A stretch of 64,000 nt of DNA from Acorus gramineus. Lineage: Eukaryota > Streptophyta > Magnoliopsida > Acorales > Acoraceae. The stretch lies in the NCBI GenBank assembly GCA_030737835.1, contig CM060850.1:18585287-18649286 (forward strand), written 5' to 3'. Below the pieces are notes generated by a model. That model did no database searches and was not told the origin of the DNA. It was given only the letters and a program-made list of their open reading frames with translations. A program made the translations under genes and the position numbers. Positions within the stretch are counted from its first letter, which is position 1, and every line of letters starts with the position of its first letter. Positions 1 through 11,534 of the stretch are shown in pieces.

Positions 1-1258
1 AGCAGCTGAGAAGACAATTCTCATCACTTCATTATTCATTGTTTCCTCTCTGTCCTTCCTTTTGTTTTGGCTCTAAGTTAAGTTCACCTATGATCCAAAT
101 TAAAAATAGGGTTGTTTTGGCTTTTAATTTGCATCAACCTATGATTTTTATTATAACATAGTATTTTTTATTCCGTGCTGAAAGATTATTTAAGGATCTT
201 GTTATAATATAAGTTCATGTTTAGATAATAATTAAAAATATTTCAAAATTTTATTAAAGATATTTTAGGCCATAATTAAAGGCATGTTTAAGTAGAAAGG
301 AATGAAAAGTCTCACTCATAAAATATCATTAAAAAATGCAAACATCATAATGAAATATTAAAATAGCACAATTACAAATTTACAATCAAAGTGGATTTTT
401 TTTTTTTTTAAATTAAAATGGTTTGCTGTGACAAGGTTTAGCTCCAAAGGAATATTCTTGTTCTGCTTCAAAGTCCACCCGTTTTAAACATTTCAGTATT
501 TCTCAAATAGATATCAAATGGTCGTGAGGGATATAATTGCATTTCAAATTTGTTTTACAAAATTTGAACAGAAAATGACCAAGTCATTGATTTTTGGGAA
601 TGACCTTTTAGTAGAAAACTATAGTGGACCATAAAATACTTTTCTACAATCTGCCTAAGAAGTTAGGTTGGTACAAACACGGTAATTTATGTGCCCTGTA
701 ACTTTGGTCAGACATCCGTATATGTGTTTCTTTAAAAACAATGCAGTCAATAAGCCCCCGTTTGGTTTTAGAATAGGCTCGAAATAAGTAAAAATTAGTC
801 GAATTAATCTTAAAATAGATATTTGAAAGGCTAGAATAAATAAAAATCTATATGTCAGTATTAATTGGTATAAAGCGGTATATGAATCACAGTCAACCCT
901 TAGAATTAAGTTATTTTAAATTATTCAACACAAAAGAATATATGGGCTCATTATTTTTTCACTTTTTATAAATCTTTATCCACATCTTATTCATATTTTA
1001 TTCAACTAACAAAAACTTTATGATTATGTTTCTCAGCAAGAATAATTCAAAACACAATTAAATAAAAAATTATTTTATTCTTATTTATATTAAAATAGCT
1101 ATATACATCGTAATAACATTATCCATTCAAAAAGAGTCCAAGAATTTTATTGTGTTCAATCATATTCTCATTATGTATGATGTGAAAGGAGCTGAATGTA
1201 GTGGAACAAGCGATGAACCCATCACATCAGGTTGTCATCGAGGAGATGGTGCGCAGAG
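1..1258. other. AT-rich intergenic DNA, no gene seen
   Basis: Long A/T runs with stop codons in all frames. I see no coding region, RNA gene or repeat boundary here. The right edge (1251-1258, GCGCAGAG) is the target duplication of the hAT-like element that follows. Confidence 0.6.
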
Positions 1259-1781
1259 TAAGCCTATCAACAGGTCGGGTCTGAGTCAGGTCGGGATGGA
1301 CCCGGACCCGACTCATGACAGGACCCTGCGGGTCCGGGTCCAATCTAAGACTAGACGGGTCTGGGGAAATGTGGACCCGGACCCGTTGGACCCGGGTCGG
1401 GTCGGACCTAGACCCGACCCGGATAGTTGGGTAGAAAAAAAGAAAAAAAAAAGGAGAAGAGCTCATGTATTTGTTTGCCTTATCATTCTATTTGAAATTT
1501 TTTGTAATAAAACATTATTGTTAATGAGACTATGTTTGAATATAATTTTATACAATTTAAAAGAAGTAAATGAATTATTAAACAACATCCAAAACAATAA
1601 TCACTAACATAAAAAACATATTAACTTAAATAATAAACATAACTAACCTAAACAACATTCAAAACAATTGTTCGGGTCCGTCGGGTAGGGTCCAACTTGG
1701 GTCGGGTCGGGTATATTACACGTGTAATCGGGTCCGAGTCAGGTCGGGTCCGGGTCTGGACCCGACCCGTTGACAGGCCTA
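1259..1781. mobile_element. Non-autonomous hAT-like element (523 bp)
   Basis: The left end begins TAAGCCTATCAACAGGTC and the right end, reverse-complemented, begins TAGGCCTGTCAACGGGTC, so the terminal inverted repeats are ~20 bp with three mismatches. The flanks are an 8-bp duplication with one mismatch: GCGCAGAG (1251-1258) and GCGCGGAG (1782-1789), the hAT length. Dense GGGTC/GACCC arrays fill both subterminal parts (1270-1430 and 1675-1775) around an AT-rich centre. A GGGTCGGGT-rich end with a GACAGGCCT tip is common in plant hAT elements. It encodes no transposase; the 151-codon open frame across it is a by-product of the repeats. Confidence 0.85.
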
Positions 1782-2588
1782 GCGCGGAGTAAGTTGTCTA
1801 AAAGATGTTATTGTTATGATTTTTGGATCTTGGAATACAATCAATCAAGAGAATAAATAAATAAATCGAAAAAAAGATACAAAGAATTACGTGATTGAAT
1901 ATCCACAAAGTACACCATAGATCAATCCACTATCAATGAAATTTTTTTACAATATATGGTCACGCAGAAAATAAAAAACCTAAAACCTAATGAAAAATAT
2001 GAGATGCTCTTTTATATTAACATTTCATTAAGGGTAAAAATGTCAATACACGAAACCCCAGACCCCGCAAGCTAATCGAGCTCGATCCCTGTGAGCTCCA
2101 TGGAGCTTGACCCCCTTTCGATTCTGCATAGCGTCAATACTTTGTACATATAATCAGACTCTATAATATATAACATGTATTCTTTTGGTTAATCATTAGT
2201 ACGTGAGTGAAAGGCATTGCTGCATTACAGGTTGACTTCCATTGTGTTTTTGCTTCTGGAAAAAGATGAGGAATTTCATATCATGTTCACAGATAAAGGA
2301 TCTTCCACCATTGAGATGATATATATCGATCTGAGATATATAGGTGGCCGATAGTGATAGGCTCCACAATTCTTCAGTAAAGGATAGAAATGCACCATTT
2401 TATATATATAGACAGTCAATTCTACCAAAGCTTAAAAGTAGCCACATCGTGAAGTGCATCGACAAATCTGAACATGGAGGAGTTGGGGTGGGGAGAGGTG
2501 TGAAGAGACCTCTATTATTAGTTCCATCTTTATAATGACACATTCCAACCAAATTGATGATGTTCGATGATCGAAGATAATTAAGTCG
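1782..2588. other. Intergenic DNA, nothing recognised
   Basis: Low-complexity AT-rich sequence after the 8-bp duplication at 1782-1789. No coding, RNA or mobile-element signal could be supported. Confidence 0.5.
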
Positions 2589-2803
2589 TTCCCGGTGATC
2601 GTAGCACAACGGTTCAGGGTTTAACGGTATTACCGATAGGTCCTGGGTTTGAGTCTTGGCGCTGACTTATCCACCTGTTTTGGTGATTGTTCGAAAGAAT
2701 TTTCCGTGGGACCGGGACAAACAGACGGAGGTAGCCTTCTCAGCTCGATCGTAAGGTCAGTCACGGGAGACCCCTCCGATATCAAAAGAAAAGAAAAAGA
2801 GAA
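2589..2803 (+). mobile_element. tRNA-derived SINE
   Basis: A ~215-bp unit more GC-rich than its surroundings. It has an RNA polymerase III A-box-like TAGCACAACGG (2602-2612), a B-box-like GGGTTTGAGTC (2645-2655) ~33 bp further on, a tRNA-unrelated body and a tail of A-rich AAAAGAAAAGAAAAAGAG. AATTAA occurs just left of the body (~2579) and after the tail (~2802), a weak candidate target duplication. A genuine tRNA is unlikely because no acceptor-stem pairing closes around the boxes. Exact ends are approximate. Confidence 0.7.
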
Positions 2804-2989
2804 TTAATTCAATGGAAGCACATCATTATGATAATCCCTTCAAAAAATGATTTCTCAAATTCATTTGAAAATGATGTATAGAAAATCTCCACTCAACAAC
2901 TCACTAACCACGAATGTCCATGGGAAGGAGCTTAGAAATGTTGTGTAAAAGATTTGATAACCAGGCAGTTTGAATTGTGAAACAGATTC

Positions 2990-3985
2990 ATTAAAACAAA
3001 CAAGCTACCTGTTAGGGTAGTTTTATTGATATTTTTAGATCTGGGTTGATAAGAATTTGGCATTTTGATATTTTCGGTTGGTTGGGATAAAGTTTCTGTT
3101 GTTCTTTACTCGATTTGATTTCGTTTTCAAACAATTGACGTTTGAAAAAAAGTATATTAATTTTAACATCAATAATTTAATGTATTTTGTTTTTAAATTT
3201 GGAGGGATGAGAAGCCCTGGGTATGCCTATGTTGCTTTTACCGAGGGCCCCCGGCCTTGCCCAATATTCCAAAGAACTTTCTGGAGTGTGTAGTTTGAAT
3301 ACCTAATTCTGACATGAAACTCTCCATCAGGGAATGAAAGACTAGACTAAGATGGAGCACACGCCTAAAAGAAAAGCCCAACATTTAAAAAAATGATTGA
3401 AAATGATATGTTCAACTTTATGTGGAGCCTCATCAATAGCTTTCACTCTTTTCTTTTTTTTTAAAAAAAATAATACATATTATTACAAAATAAAAAATAC
3501 AATAACATACTTGTTTTCTTTAAAAAAATGGAAAAAGTTTAATTTTTATACAATGTGATAATACAATATACATTGCGATGTTGGGTGAAGGCGGGTGTTG
3601 TGGGGCATTAGGACACAATGGCATGCATGGGTACACATTAATCGAGCCATACAGTGATGACCTTCCTAGAGGAATCACTGTTTATCATCCCCCAGATCTG
3701 GCCTTCTCAATGAAGTGTTGCTTAAGATCTTAAATTTTGAGTTTTACTTCACATTTCAACCCCAAAATGAATTTGACATTTTAGTTCAGTTTGAATACTT
3801 TAGGTTGACTGTTAAAATAGATATATGAGGATGTTACTCCTTAAGACAAAGGCAAATTATTTGAGTCACAAAGGTAATTAGAATTGTAATGAAGGGGCAC
3901 CCTTGAACGTTTGAGATCGACATCATACATAGATGTCCCGTGTCACTTATTTTCTTGGTCGTTGATATTATTTTTACGATTCCTG
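2990..3985. repeat. Diverged direct repeat, left copy
   Basis: Matches 60880-62460 in the same orientation over several blocks. Examples: TCTGGAGTGTGTAGTTTGAA (3280-3299 here; same string near 61062-61081), the GAAGTGTTGCTT..AGATCTTAAATTTTGA block (3711-3740 and 62176-62207) and the AGACAA.GGCAAATTATT block (~3843 and ~62313). The right copy carries ~700 bp extra in the middle. No coding capacity was seen. It could be an old segmental duplication or a dispersed non-coding repeat. Confidence 0.65.
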
Positions 3986-4012
3986 CTATACAGGACCAAT
4001 TATTTAGGCCCC

Positions 4013-4066
4013 AACCATAAGCCCCACTGCTACCCGGGCCTCATAAATTAGGCCCCATTGGTGAGT
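4013..4066. repeat. Candidate MULE left terminus
   Basis: Three GGCCCC/AGCCCC tracts in AT-rich DNA, inverted with respect to 54394-54443 and 58284-58318. Downstream, 4070-4140 (ending AACTACCCTTAT) also resembles 54448-54530 in direct orientation, so related ends may be juxtaposed. Function as a terminal inverted repeat is inferred. Confidence 0.4.
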
Positions 4067-4100
4067 CTTAATAGGTGGCATAATCCTATTGGTTCCTTAA

Positions 4101-4589
4101 TTGACTTTTTCAAACAACCAAAAAGCCAATGACATAACTACCCTTATCAGAATTTTAAAAATTCGCTCCAATTAGATCATACAGCCATTAAATCGTCGTT
4201 ATGGAATCCCAAAACACTCGCGGTCATTAATCCTTCCACCCATAACAATATTTTTTTTAAAAAAAAACTAGGGTTTCCGATTTGGGTTTATCAGACGATT
4301 TCAGAATTCGGCAAAATCAAGCGAACAAAAGAAAAAAAAGAAACTGCGATCCGAGTTCGTCTGATCATCTTCCCCAAGAAAAAAAATCGTCAACAACAGC
4401 GAAAAACAAAGGTTACATTTCTTGCAATCATCCATACCTCCTCGAGCTTTTTTTTTCTTTTGTTTTTGTGACATAAACCTAAACATTAGATTAATTTTTT
4501 GCAATTCTTGCAAAGATGAAATCCAATATGAAACTGTCTCAAATGTCGAAGATCCCTTCCGTGTATCTGAAATTCATTTGTTAATACTG
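4101..4589. other. MULE left arm, non-coding
   Basis: AT-rich; contains a GTATCT motif at 4563-4568 and ends in TACTG (4585-4589), the target duplication of the solo LTR that follows. The sequence continues at 7761. No coding exon was recognised. Confidence 0.5.
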
Positions 4590-5615
4590 TGTCACGCCCC
4601 AGGGCGGCCGTCCCTGGGACGCGGCAAGCGTATACATGATATCAGCAGTCAATACAGGAGATCAATAGCATACCATAAACAACAGCTAAAAATACAACAC
4701 CGACAACAAAGAGGCTAACATGATGTATACACAGATAGCGGAAGCTAAAAAGACTGAATCTATAAATCAACAACACAATACAGACTCGATACATAATCAA
4801 ATGTCCTGTGAGAACCAATATACACACAAACATCCAAATACAATCCAAACTGGGTGCCCAAGCACAGAATTATATACATACAATCAAAAGGATGCTGATG
4901 GCCTCTAAAACTTGAGGGACGTGGCGCTACTTCGCTACTGGTGCAGTCACTCGGGGAGCTCCTCCTTCAAGTTCGCCTCGGCAATCACTGGAAAAAAATA
5001 TTATGCGAGGGGTGAGCCACTCGCTCAGTGAATAGCGCAACCCATGCATCACAGTTTATATTAACCACAAATAATCATTAAAAGCCTCAAAGTGGCATAA
5101 TCAACACAAATCCAGTGGGTCGTTACATCGCCGAACCACCACACCCTCACCCTCACCCTCACCCCTCAATAGGTGACATAGGATGTTGGGACTTACTAGC
5201 CTGATAATCATCCTTACACAATCAGTGGGTCGCTACATCGCCGGCCCACCACACCCTCACCCTCACCCCTCAACAGGTGACATAGGATCTTGGGACTGAC
5301 TAGGCTGTTGGTCACCCTTGGTCCACCGATAGTCTCTCCCCACTCCGTAGGCCGCTTGGCCACCCCCACATTCAGCACAGTCTGTCCCAAATCAGGAGGT
5401 GCCTACTAATGGGAGCCCCTGCACGGGACAGCCTTTCTAACGCCGGGGCAGTCTCTACATGGATCCAACGAAGAGAACAGAACAGCCTATCCATGCGCAT
5501 ATGATCCACTCGGATCCGCCGACAACACATCTCAACAACTCTAATGTCTTGAATTCTTCAGAATTCCTCCAGGGCGCATAACCAAGATGCGGGGAACATA
5601 TAAAATAATAATAGG

Positions 5616-5729
5616 GAAAAGAAACCTTGGGAGGCAACCTGAGGTCCCGATATAGGACATCCCGCCAACCAAACAAGGAACACGGAGTACCCTAGCCCGG
5701 GTCTCAATGTTGACCTCGCAAGGCCCCCT
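5616..5729 (-). repeat. 120-bp TIR module copy in solo LTR
   Basis: Module inside the LTR with flanks AATAATA on one side and TTAATATT on the other, close to the AT-rich target seen in other copies. Confidence 0.7.
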
Positions 5730-6179
5730 TAATATTCCCCAAGGCATACTAAAATATCATAAGTTTGCATTTAATTAATAAATCAAACTAGTAGGACGCA
5801 TGCATAGGTCAAGGCTTTCCTAGCATGATAACAAGGTGACAGGATGCACGGCTCTTACACATATCCTAAGGGTGCAAGTCCCTAACATACAAAGTCTAGG
5901 GTGGCATGCATTCTACACACTAATCATGCTTGCACAGATTACATATTAATCAGTTAATATTTACTATGGTGCCCCAGGGGAGGACGGTATACGCCCAAGT
6001 GCATATAGCGCCTCCCAACTGGGTTGGATTGTCCCACTCACCGATAACCGGGTCGTCGCGCGACCGTCCGTCAAGATCTGCAAGACAGGGTAATCAACTT
6101 GGTGAGTAAAAATACACAAATACCACAAAAATACACTAAAAATACCCAACACTCGGACAAGCGTACATACGGCCTGTAC

Positions 6180-6760
6180 GCACCTGAGTCCGAGCACCCC
6201 GACTCACTCCCGAACCCCTGGGCAGCCGCCCGCACGGCCACCCGCCCCAGGCGCACAGCCGAGCCCCGACCCGCGCGCCCAGCGCACTGCCGAGCCCAGC
6301 CCGCACGCCCGGACACTCCGCCAAGTCCCCCCAGGTGCACCGCGCGCCCACTGCGCCCCAGCGCAGCGACTCGCGCGCACACCCGCACGCCCAGCGCCCC
6401 ATCGCCTCGCCCCGCGCGCACCCTGCGCGCACCACCGGCTCGCCCCACCGCGCACATCCGCACGCCCTGCGCCCAGCGCCTCACCCCGCGCGCACCCCGC
6501 GCGCACCACCGCTCGCCCCATCGCGCACACCCGCACGGCGCCCTGCGCGCAGCACCCGTACGCGGCCCCCTGCGCGCGGCACGCACCGCGCCTCTGCGCA
6601 GCGCCCCACGCGCACACCCGCGCACGGCGCCCAGCGCCCAGCGCCTAGCACCCACGACCATCGCCCAGCGCCCGCGACCATCGCCCAGCGTCCAACGCCC
6701 AGCACACCCTCCTGCTCCACCCGAGCGCACGCCCGCGCGCACGCCCCACAGCGGCTAGCC
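6180..6760. repeat. CpG-dense low-complexity block of the LTR
   Basis: Several hundred bases of alternating GCGCGCACGCCC-like sequence open in most frames on both strands. The long open frames here (over 200 codons on either strand) follow from the lack of A/T. No domain or codon bias suggests protein. Confidence 0.75.
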
Positions 6761-7765
6761 TGCGCTGCCCTGCCTGCCCTGCCTGCGCTGCCCTGCCTGC
6801 CAGCCTACCCGGGACAGCCTGCCAGCCCTGCCATCCTGCCCGAGCCACCCTACCACCTCTCACCGGCCACCAATGGCCACCAACCGCCGCCAAGGGCCAC
6901 CCACCGCCGCCAATGGCCACTCATACCCAAAACCACCCTCCTAACAAGCATCTAAGCAAGAAAAGGAAGGAAAGAGAGCTTACCCAAGGAAGGAAGGGAA
7001 GGAAGGGAAGTTCGGTTGCTCTCCGCGCACCGAAACACCTCCTCCAAGGCCACCACCACCGAGCTCTTCCTCAGTCCTCGAAATGGCTGAAATCAGAGGA
7101 GAAAAGAGGGCGTGAGAAGGGGCTAAACACATCGGAACTCGAATCCGAGACCACCGGTGGATAGATCGGGAGCTCACCTTATCTTTCTCTTCTTTGGGTT
7201 TTAGGTTTTGGGCACCCTAGCTAGGTCAAATGGAGGTTTTAAGGGGTGGGAAGAGAGAGGGATTGAGTGGAGAAGATGATGAATAGGGTTTAAAATGTTG
7301 TCGTGGGATTTATTTATCCCCACACCCCTTCACACACTCTCACACCCTTAATTAGATTAGGTTAAGCTAGGTTTAGGGGGGGGGGGGGTTAAGTGGTCTA
7401 AGTGCAATTTGACCTAAGTCAACTCAACCACACAAAAGAACAAAAGAGTTGACCAAGTCATGGGCCCACATTGACCAAGTCAAGTCTCCCAATGACTTCT
7501 CGCTCGGTCAAAACCCGGATACGCCCCGGAACTGTGAAATTCTAAAACGTTACCGGAATTCAATGAAATTTTCGTGAGTGGCTTGGAATGGCACCAGGAC
7601 ACATAATATGCAGTTAGATTTTCAATCGGAGTCCTCAAACTCAGGATGATAGCTAAGAGTCCAAAATTTTAGCGGTTCCGATAAAAAAATGAAAAAAACT
7701 CAAAAACTGCCAAAATGCTCCAATGGTTACCAGAAGGCAAAAAGTGACACATATATAACATACTG

Positions 7766-8231
7766 TGTGTCTGAAATTCATATAATAACATATGTTAATC
7801 TGAGTTTTTTTTATTACATGTACAGAGTTAAACACATTATACATTGGTAATATGAGAGTTTAAGATTCATGTATCTGACAACCCATATTGATTGGTTATT
7901 TATTATATAATCATAATCTCAAAAATATATGACGATATTGTGTCTGATGCTTTATCTTCGTTTACTAGTGTATCTAGATTTCAGAAAACACAATATTTGA
8001 CATTCTTCAATTGTTTTATGTTTTCTTGTGCACACTGTTCATTTTCTGCATCGAATGATAAATCAATACATAATGTCAGATACTTGTATCTGAAACCAAA
8101 TACCTTTCAAATGGTTTGCTATAAATATTGATTTTATATATATGATAATGTTTTAAATGTTTTCATAAATCCCTTTGGTGTATCTGAAATATAGATCTAC
8201 GATTCACCGAATTTTTGAAACGTTTGCTACA
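7766..8231. other. MULE left arm between solo LTR and gene remnant
   Basis: AT-rich, with GTATCT at 7871, 7970, 8086 and 8180 and a perfect 8-bp inverted repeat at 8076-8093. No coding exon seen; it may be a promoter or 5' untranslated region of the downstream gene remnant. Confidence 0.5.
8076..8093. repeat. Short inverted repeat TCAGATAC/GTATCTGA
   Basis: Perfect 8-bp arms with a TT centre, 140 bp upstream of the DUF1985-like gene start. Confidence 0.8.
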
Positions 8232-9139
8232 ATGGAGTTGAGCAAAAAGCATTTGGACTTGCTCCAGAGAACTCCATTCTGGAATCTATTCAAGTCCTTC
8301 ATTGACAAGTCCTATGATTACAGCAAGACAAAGAAAAATGATGATGATGTACTATCCATCATCCAATCATTTGACCACCAATCTGACAGCTTCAATATCG
8401 GTGGGAAAAGAATAAAAATCACAATAGATGAAGTGGATATGATATTTGGGATATGACCAGGAAAAAAAGTCAAAGGTAAATTTTTTAATATAGTTTATTC
8501 AATTGAAATTTTAAAAAGAATTTACTTTTTGTACAGTATCTTGAATTTATGGACATAATCTGTAATTTTTACACAGTTTCTTTGGGAGGGAAGCTAGAGA
8601 CATCTTTTGTACAAAGGAGATTTCAAAATGTTAAGAGGCCGAATGCTCCACAAGTAAAAAAACAGCTACTGAAAGCATTCGCAGGCAAAACACACAAATT
8701 TGGAAGACATCACGAGACTATGCTGCCTGTATCTCTTTGTCTGTCTTTTTTACACAAATAGTGGACAAACACTGGGCTAGGGTTATTACAATTATGTTGA
8801 TGACATCAACAAGATCAAGGATTATGCGTGGTCCACCTAGATATTGTAAACTCTCAGGCAGTCCATGAAGAAGCATCCACAAACTCCGTTAAGTGTCGCA
8901 GGATGTGTCATCTTACTACCGGTGAGAAACCATCTAAAGAAAACATTTAAAATTTAAATGCAATTACATGTATTCTTCACTAGCTAAAGGTTTTCATTTA
9001 TGCAGTATTGGTTTTGCAAACACACACGCATAATTTAACCAGCACAGGCAAACATATTTCCACGACTCTTAAAATGGGATTACGTAAACTGCATAAAGCG
9101 ATGGCCAAAACAAAAATCAAGAAAATTTAAAAAGATCAG
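8232..9139 (+). pseudogene. DUF1985/plant-mobile-domain-like MULE gene, decayed
   Basis: Exon-like pieces are 8232-8475 (ATG MELSKKHLD, donor CAAAG/GTAAAT), 8577-8921 (acceptor ACACAG, donor CCG/GTGAGA) and 9006-9139 (acceptor TGCAG, donor CAG/GTACTT). Translated motifs include FNIGGKRIKITIDEVDMIFG, then YVDDINKIKDYAW, SMKKHPQTP, and YWFCKHTRII at the start of the third piece. This order resembles DUF1985/PMD proteins carried by plant MULEs, often with Ulp1-like parts; no protease part is visible. An in-frame TGA follows IFGI (8454-8456), probably a decayed Arg codon, and exon 2 needs frameshifts. In Arabidopsis VANDAL elements a related-looking gene (VANC) acts as an anti-silencing factor; that role here is inference. 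The family call is from pattern memory, not a search. Confidence 0.55.
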
Positions 9140-9284
9140 GTACTTAGAATATCCATATTTACTACATGCAGTCCTCACATTATTTTCCTTATCTGATAAA
9201 TTTGTTTCTTAAAAAAAGTCATTATGTTTGATCAATAATATATATCCTGTATGTGTGATAAGTATTTTTGGTACTACTAATTTT

Positions 9285-9312
9285 TTTTTAAGATACACCA
9301 GTATCTTAAAAA
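9285..9312. repeat. Short inverted repeat TTTTTAAGATAC/GTATCTTAAAAA
   Basis: Perfect 12-bp arms with ACCA between them; non-coding position in the MULE left arm. Confidence 0.85.
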
Positions 9313-9490
9313 GCTCTGGGTTTATACATGTATGTGATTGCATTTAATATTGTTGTGTCTTGAAAAAAATTTAAGATGGCTATTACATTACAATGACTAT
9401 TAACTTTGTACCTCACATTATTTTTTTTTTTATAAAAGTGTATCTGAATAGGTATTTAAGTACTTCTGTTGATAGGTACTTCTGATTTTC

Positions 9491-9517
9491 TTTTTAAGAT
9501 ACATCAGTATCTAAAAA
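9491..9517. repeat. Short inverted repeat, second tandem unit
   Basis: TTTTTAAGATAC and GTATCTAAAAA around ATCA; one base is lost from the right arm compared with 9285-9312. Confidence 0.8.
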
Positions 9518-9980
9518 GGTAGAAATGGGTATATGCCTATTTTAAGAACTATGAATGTTATGTTTGTGTCACTTTTGAGTGATTAAATATCATGTTTTTA
9601 TTTTTTTTTAGAGTTCAGGCGCTCAATTTAAAAATATAATAGCATATCGGTGATCCTAGTATCTGCTTTGACTTACCTGTAAATTTTCATCGCGTTCTGA
9701 CATCGTTTTAAAAATTATACAGTTCCAAATGGTATCCGTGTTTAGCTGTTACTGGGTTTTGGTTGATTGTTTGATTGGGTGGGTGGTGACTCTAGGCATG
9801 TATCACTCCATTCTTCGACCCTTGGTTCCTAAGTCTCTATTAGAGGTGAGTGTAAGGCTAAGTATACCCCCCCTCCTTATCTCATCACACCAAGCACATT
9901 TGTACCTCTTTTGCCCCCATCTCACGCTCAAAACCAAAAATTGAGTTTAATCTCTCTCTCTCTCCCCCCTTTCATTCTCT

Positions 9981-10298
9981 CTAGGGCAGCCCCCTTTGTG
10001 TATGATTTTTGGTGGTGCAAGTGATGATTAAAAGAAGAAAATGAAGGAAGAGTGAAAAGAATGGTGAGTATGTGTGTGAATCTTGTATTTTCCCCTCACC
10101 TCCCTCTTCTTCTCCATGGCATTCTTTTAACCTCATTTTTTGTTTTGGCTTATGTGAGCGTGTTGATCTAGTGATGGTAATGGCTATGAATGTGTGATGG
10201 ATTGATTGCTCGTGGTGGTGGTGGTGGTGGTGGAATCCCTTGTGTGCATCCTTTTCCCCTCTTCTTCTCATGGTATGTTTGTTTCCCCTTTGTGTCAT
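9981..10298. other. Simple-sequence part of LTR D, not a gene
   Basis: CT-rich and GGT-repeat sequence opens a minus frame with a His run. It lies where other LTRs have their pyrimidine-rich leader, so I read it as LTR leader rather than coding sequence. Confidence 0.55.
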
Positions 10299-11084
10299 GT
10301 AGGTGTTTGTGTTTATGCTTCAATGAAGTATGAGTGTTGTTATCTAGTGCTTTGGATGGTCAGCAAGGATGCATAGGTGCTGTTGTATGTGTTTTTCCCA
10401 TTTTCTTGTTGTTGGGAGTTTTGTGTTATAATATGGCAGATTTCTGTCCTGTAACAATCCTTGTGAAACTGATACTTAGAGACATATTTTAGGATTGTGC
10501 CATCATATGATATGATCATTCATATGTCTAGATTCTATATATGAAATTTGGTATCATAATATTATCTGTGTTGTAAGTTAGAACCTGATTTGCATGGACT
10601 GTTCAGATTCACGTAGGAAATGACCAGTTTCTGGAAATATTTTATTTCGGCCATGTAGAGGCCAAATCAGATTATGATGTCTTCACGGATTATGATCCTA
10701 ACATGTCAAAGAATGTGTATGATTTATTTCAGAATTATTGGATGTGTATTTGGTGCTGTGGAGATTAAAGTTTAGTGCTGGTTGTAATAGATGTACCAAT
10801 TTTACTTGATTGTGTGTCAAAGAGCTATTATGCATGACGTGAGAACCATCAAGAGTTAGTGTCTTCATGAAGTTGGCTTGTATGTGTATTAGAAGACTTC
10901 ATATTTTAATTGAGCATCATTGATTGTATTTTGCAGCTTTCGTTGACAGAACTCGCGACAATCCGGGTAACGGTGAGTGGTTCAATCCACCCACTTAGGA
11001 AGTTCGTAATACACGTAGCCATGCTCCGTGTATTCTAACAGCGCCGTAGTTATGTAGTATTCATATAATTGACGTATTATTAGG

Positions 11085-11092
11085 ATTATAAC
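11085..11092. repeat. 8-bp target duplication of element 1, left copy
   Basis: ATTATAAC abuts the 5' LTR; the identical 8-mer follows the 3' LTR at 19844-19851. Confidence 0.85.
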
Positions 11093-11344
11093 TGTCATAT
11101 ATGTGTCACTTTTAGCCTTCTGGTAACCATTGGAGCATTCTGGCAGTTTTTCAGCTTTTTCGTTTTTCGATCGGAACCGCTAAAATTTTGGACTTTTAGC
11201 TATCACCCTGAGTTAGAGGGCTCCGATTGAAAATCTAACTGCATATTATGTGTCCTGGTGCCATTTCAAGCCACTCACGAAAATTTCATTGAATACCGGT
11301 AACGTTTCAGAATTTCACAGTTCCGAAGCGTATCCGAGTTTTGA

Positions 11345-11450
11345 CCGAGCGAAAAGTCATTGGGAGACTTGACTTGGTCAAATGTGGGCCCATGACTTGG
11401 TCAACTCCTTTGTTTTCTAGTGTGGATGGGTTGACCCAAGTCAAAGTGCA
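11345..11450 (+). promoter_or_regulatory. W-box-like TTGAC cluster in U3
   Basis: Multiple TTGAC and GTCAA cores, including the near-palindromic TTGACTTGGTCAA, 75-180 bp upstream of the TATA-like motif at 11524. TTGAC(C/T) is the WRKY-factor core; regulation by WRKY proteins is inference. Confidence 0.5.
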
Positions 11451-11523
11451 CCTAAACCTAGCCTAAACCTAGCCTATTAGGGCTAAGCTAAGTGGGTGTG
11501 AGTGTGTGTGGTGTGGGTGTGAG

Positions 11524-11534
11524 CATAAATAAAT
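11524..11534 (+). promoter_or_regulatory. TATA-like box of element 1 5' LTR
   Basis: CATAAATAAAT, conserved in position in the other LTRs and followed ~40 bp later by a CT-rich leader (TATTCATCATCTTCTCC), consistent with a Pol II start near 11560. Start site inferred. Confidence 0.6.

Larger units (their letters stand above)
4590..7760 (-). mobile_element. Solo LTR, Tekay-like, minus orientation
   Basis: Begins TGTCACGCCCCAGGGCGGCC and ends GTGACACATATATAACA, the reverse of the family TGTTATATATG..GGGGCGTGACA. It is flanked by a perfect 5-bp duplication, TACTG (4585-4589 and 7761-7765), with no internal region, so it is the product of LTR-LTR recombination. Read on the minus strand it has W-box-like TTGAC repeats (~7400-7500), a TATA-like GATAAATAAAT (~7310-7320), the CpG-dense block (~6180-6760) and the family splice-like signals. 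A 13-G run lies at 7376-7388. Confidence 0.95.
9170..9555. repeat. Imperfect ~240-bp tandem duplication in the MULE arm
   Basis: CCTCACATTATTTT occurs at ~9174 and ~9414, and the TTTTTAAGATAC inverted repeat follows in each unit (9285 and 9491), so about 1.6 diverged units stand in tandem. The second is cut by LTR D, whose 5-bp left flank is ATGAA (9551-9555). Confidence 0.6.
9556..11092 (+). mobile_element. LTR D, first part (family 2)
   Basis: Starts TGTTATGTTTGTGTCACTTT at the same relative position as other LTRs of the window and aligns loosely to their U3 (for example CAGTTCC..GGTATCCGTGTTT). From ~10560 it matches element B LTRs more closely (GTGTTGTAAGTTAGAACC, CATGTAGAGGCCAAATCAG). 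It keeps the acceptor-like TTTTGCAG (~10937) and donor-like GGTGAGTGG (~10973). It is interrupted at 11093 by element 1 and resumes at 19852. It is the oldest-looking LTR here. Confidence 0.8.

Noticed and set aside
1152-1607. 151-codon open frame across the hAT-like element
   Set aside because: Its composition follows the GGGTC repeats, and the TIRs and duplication explain the sequence fully.
2589-2670. tRNA gene
   Set aside because: Box A and B are present, but no cloverleaf or acceptor stem closes around them and an A-rich tail follows: a SINE.
5140-5280. Telomere-like or CRISPR-like repeats (CCCTCACCCTCACCC and repeated GTGGGTCG units)
   Set aside because: Only two or three CCCTCA units per LTR; repeats are parts of each LTR, not an array with unique spacers, and the genome is a plant nuclear one.
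6071-6955. Open frames above 200 codons on both strands in the CpG-dense block (also 11764-12482, 17468-18382, 21582-22791, 45249-46124, 47911-49186)
   Set aside because: They arise in low-complexity GC-rich LTR sequence on opposite strands at once, consist of Arg/Ala/Pro/Gly runs, lack domains and shift frame between copies.
9981-10298. His-run small protein
   Set aside because: Product of a GGT/CCA microsatellite within LTR D.
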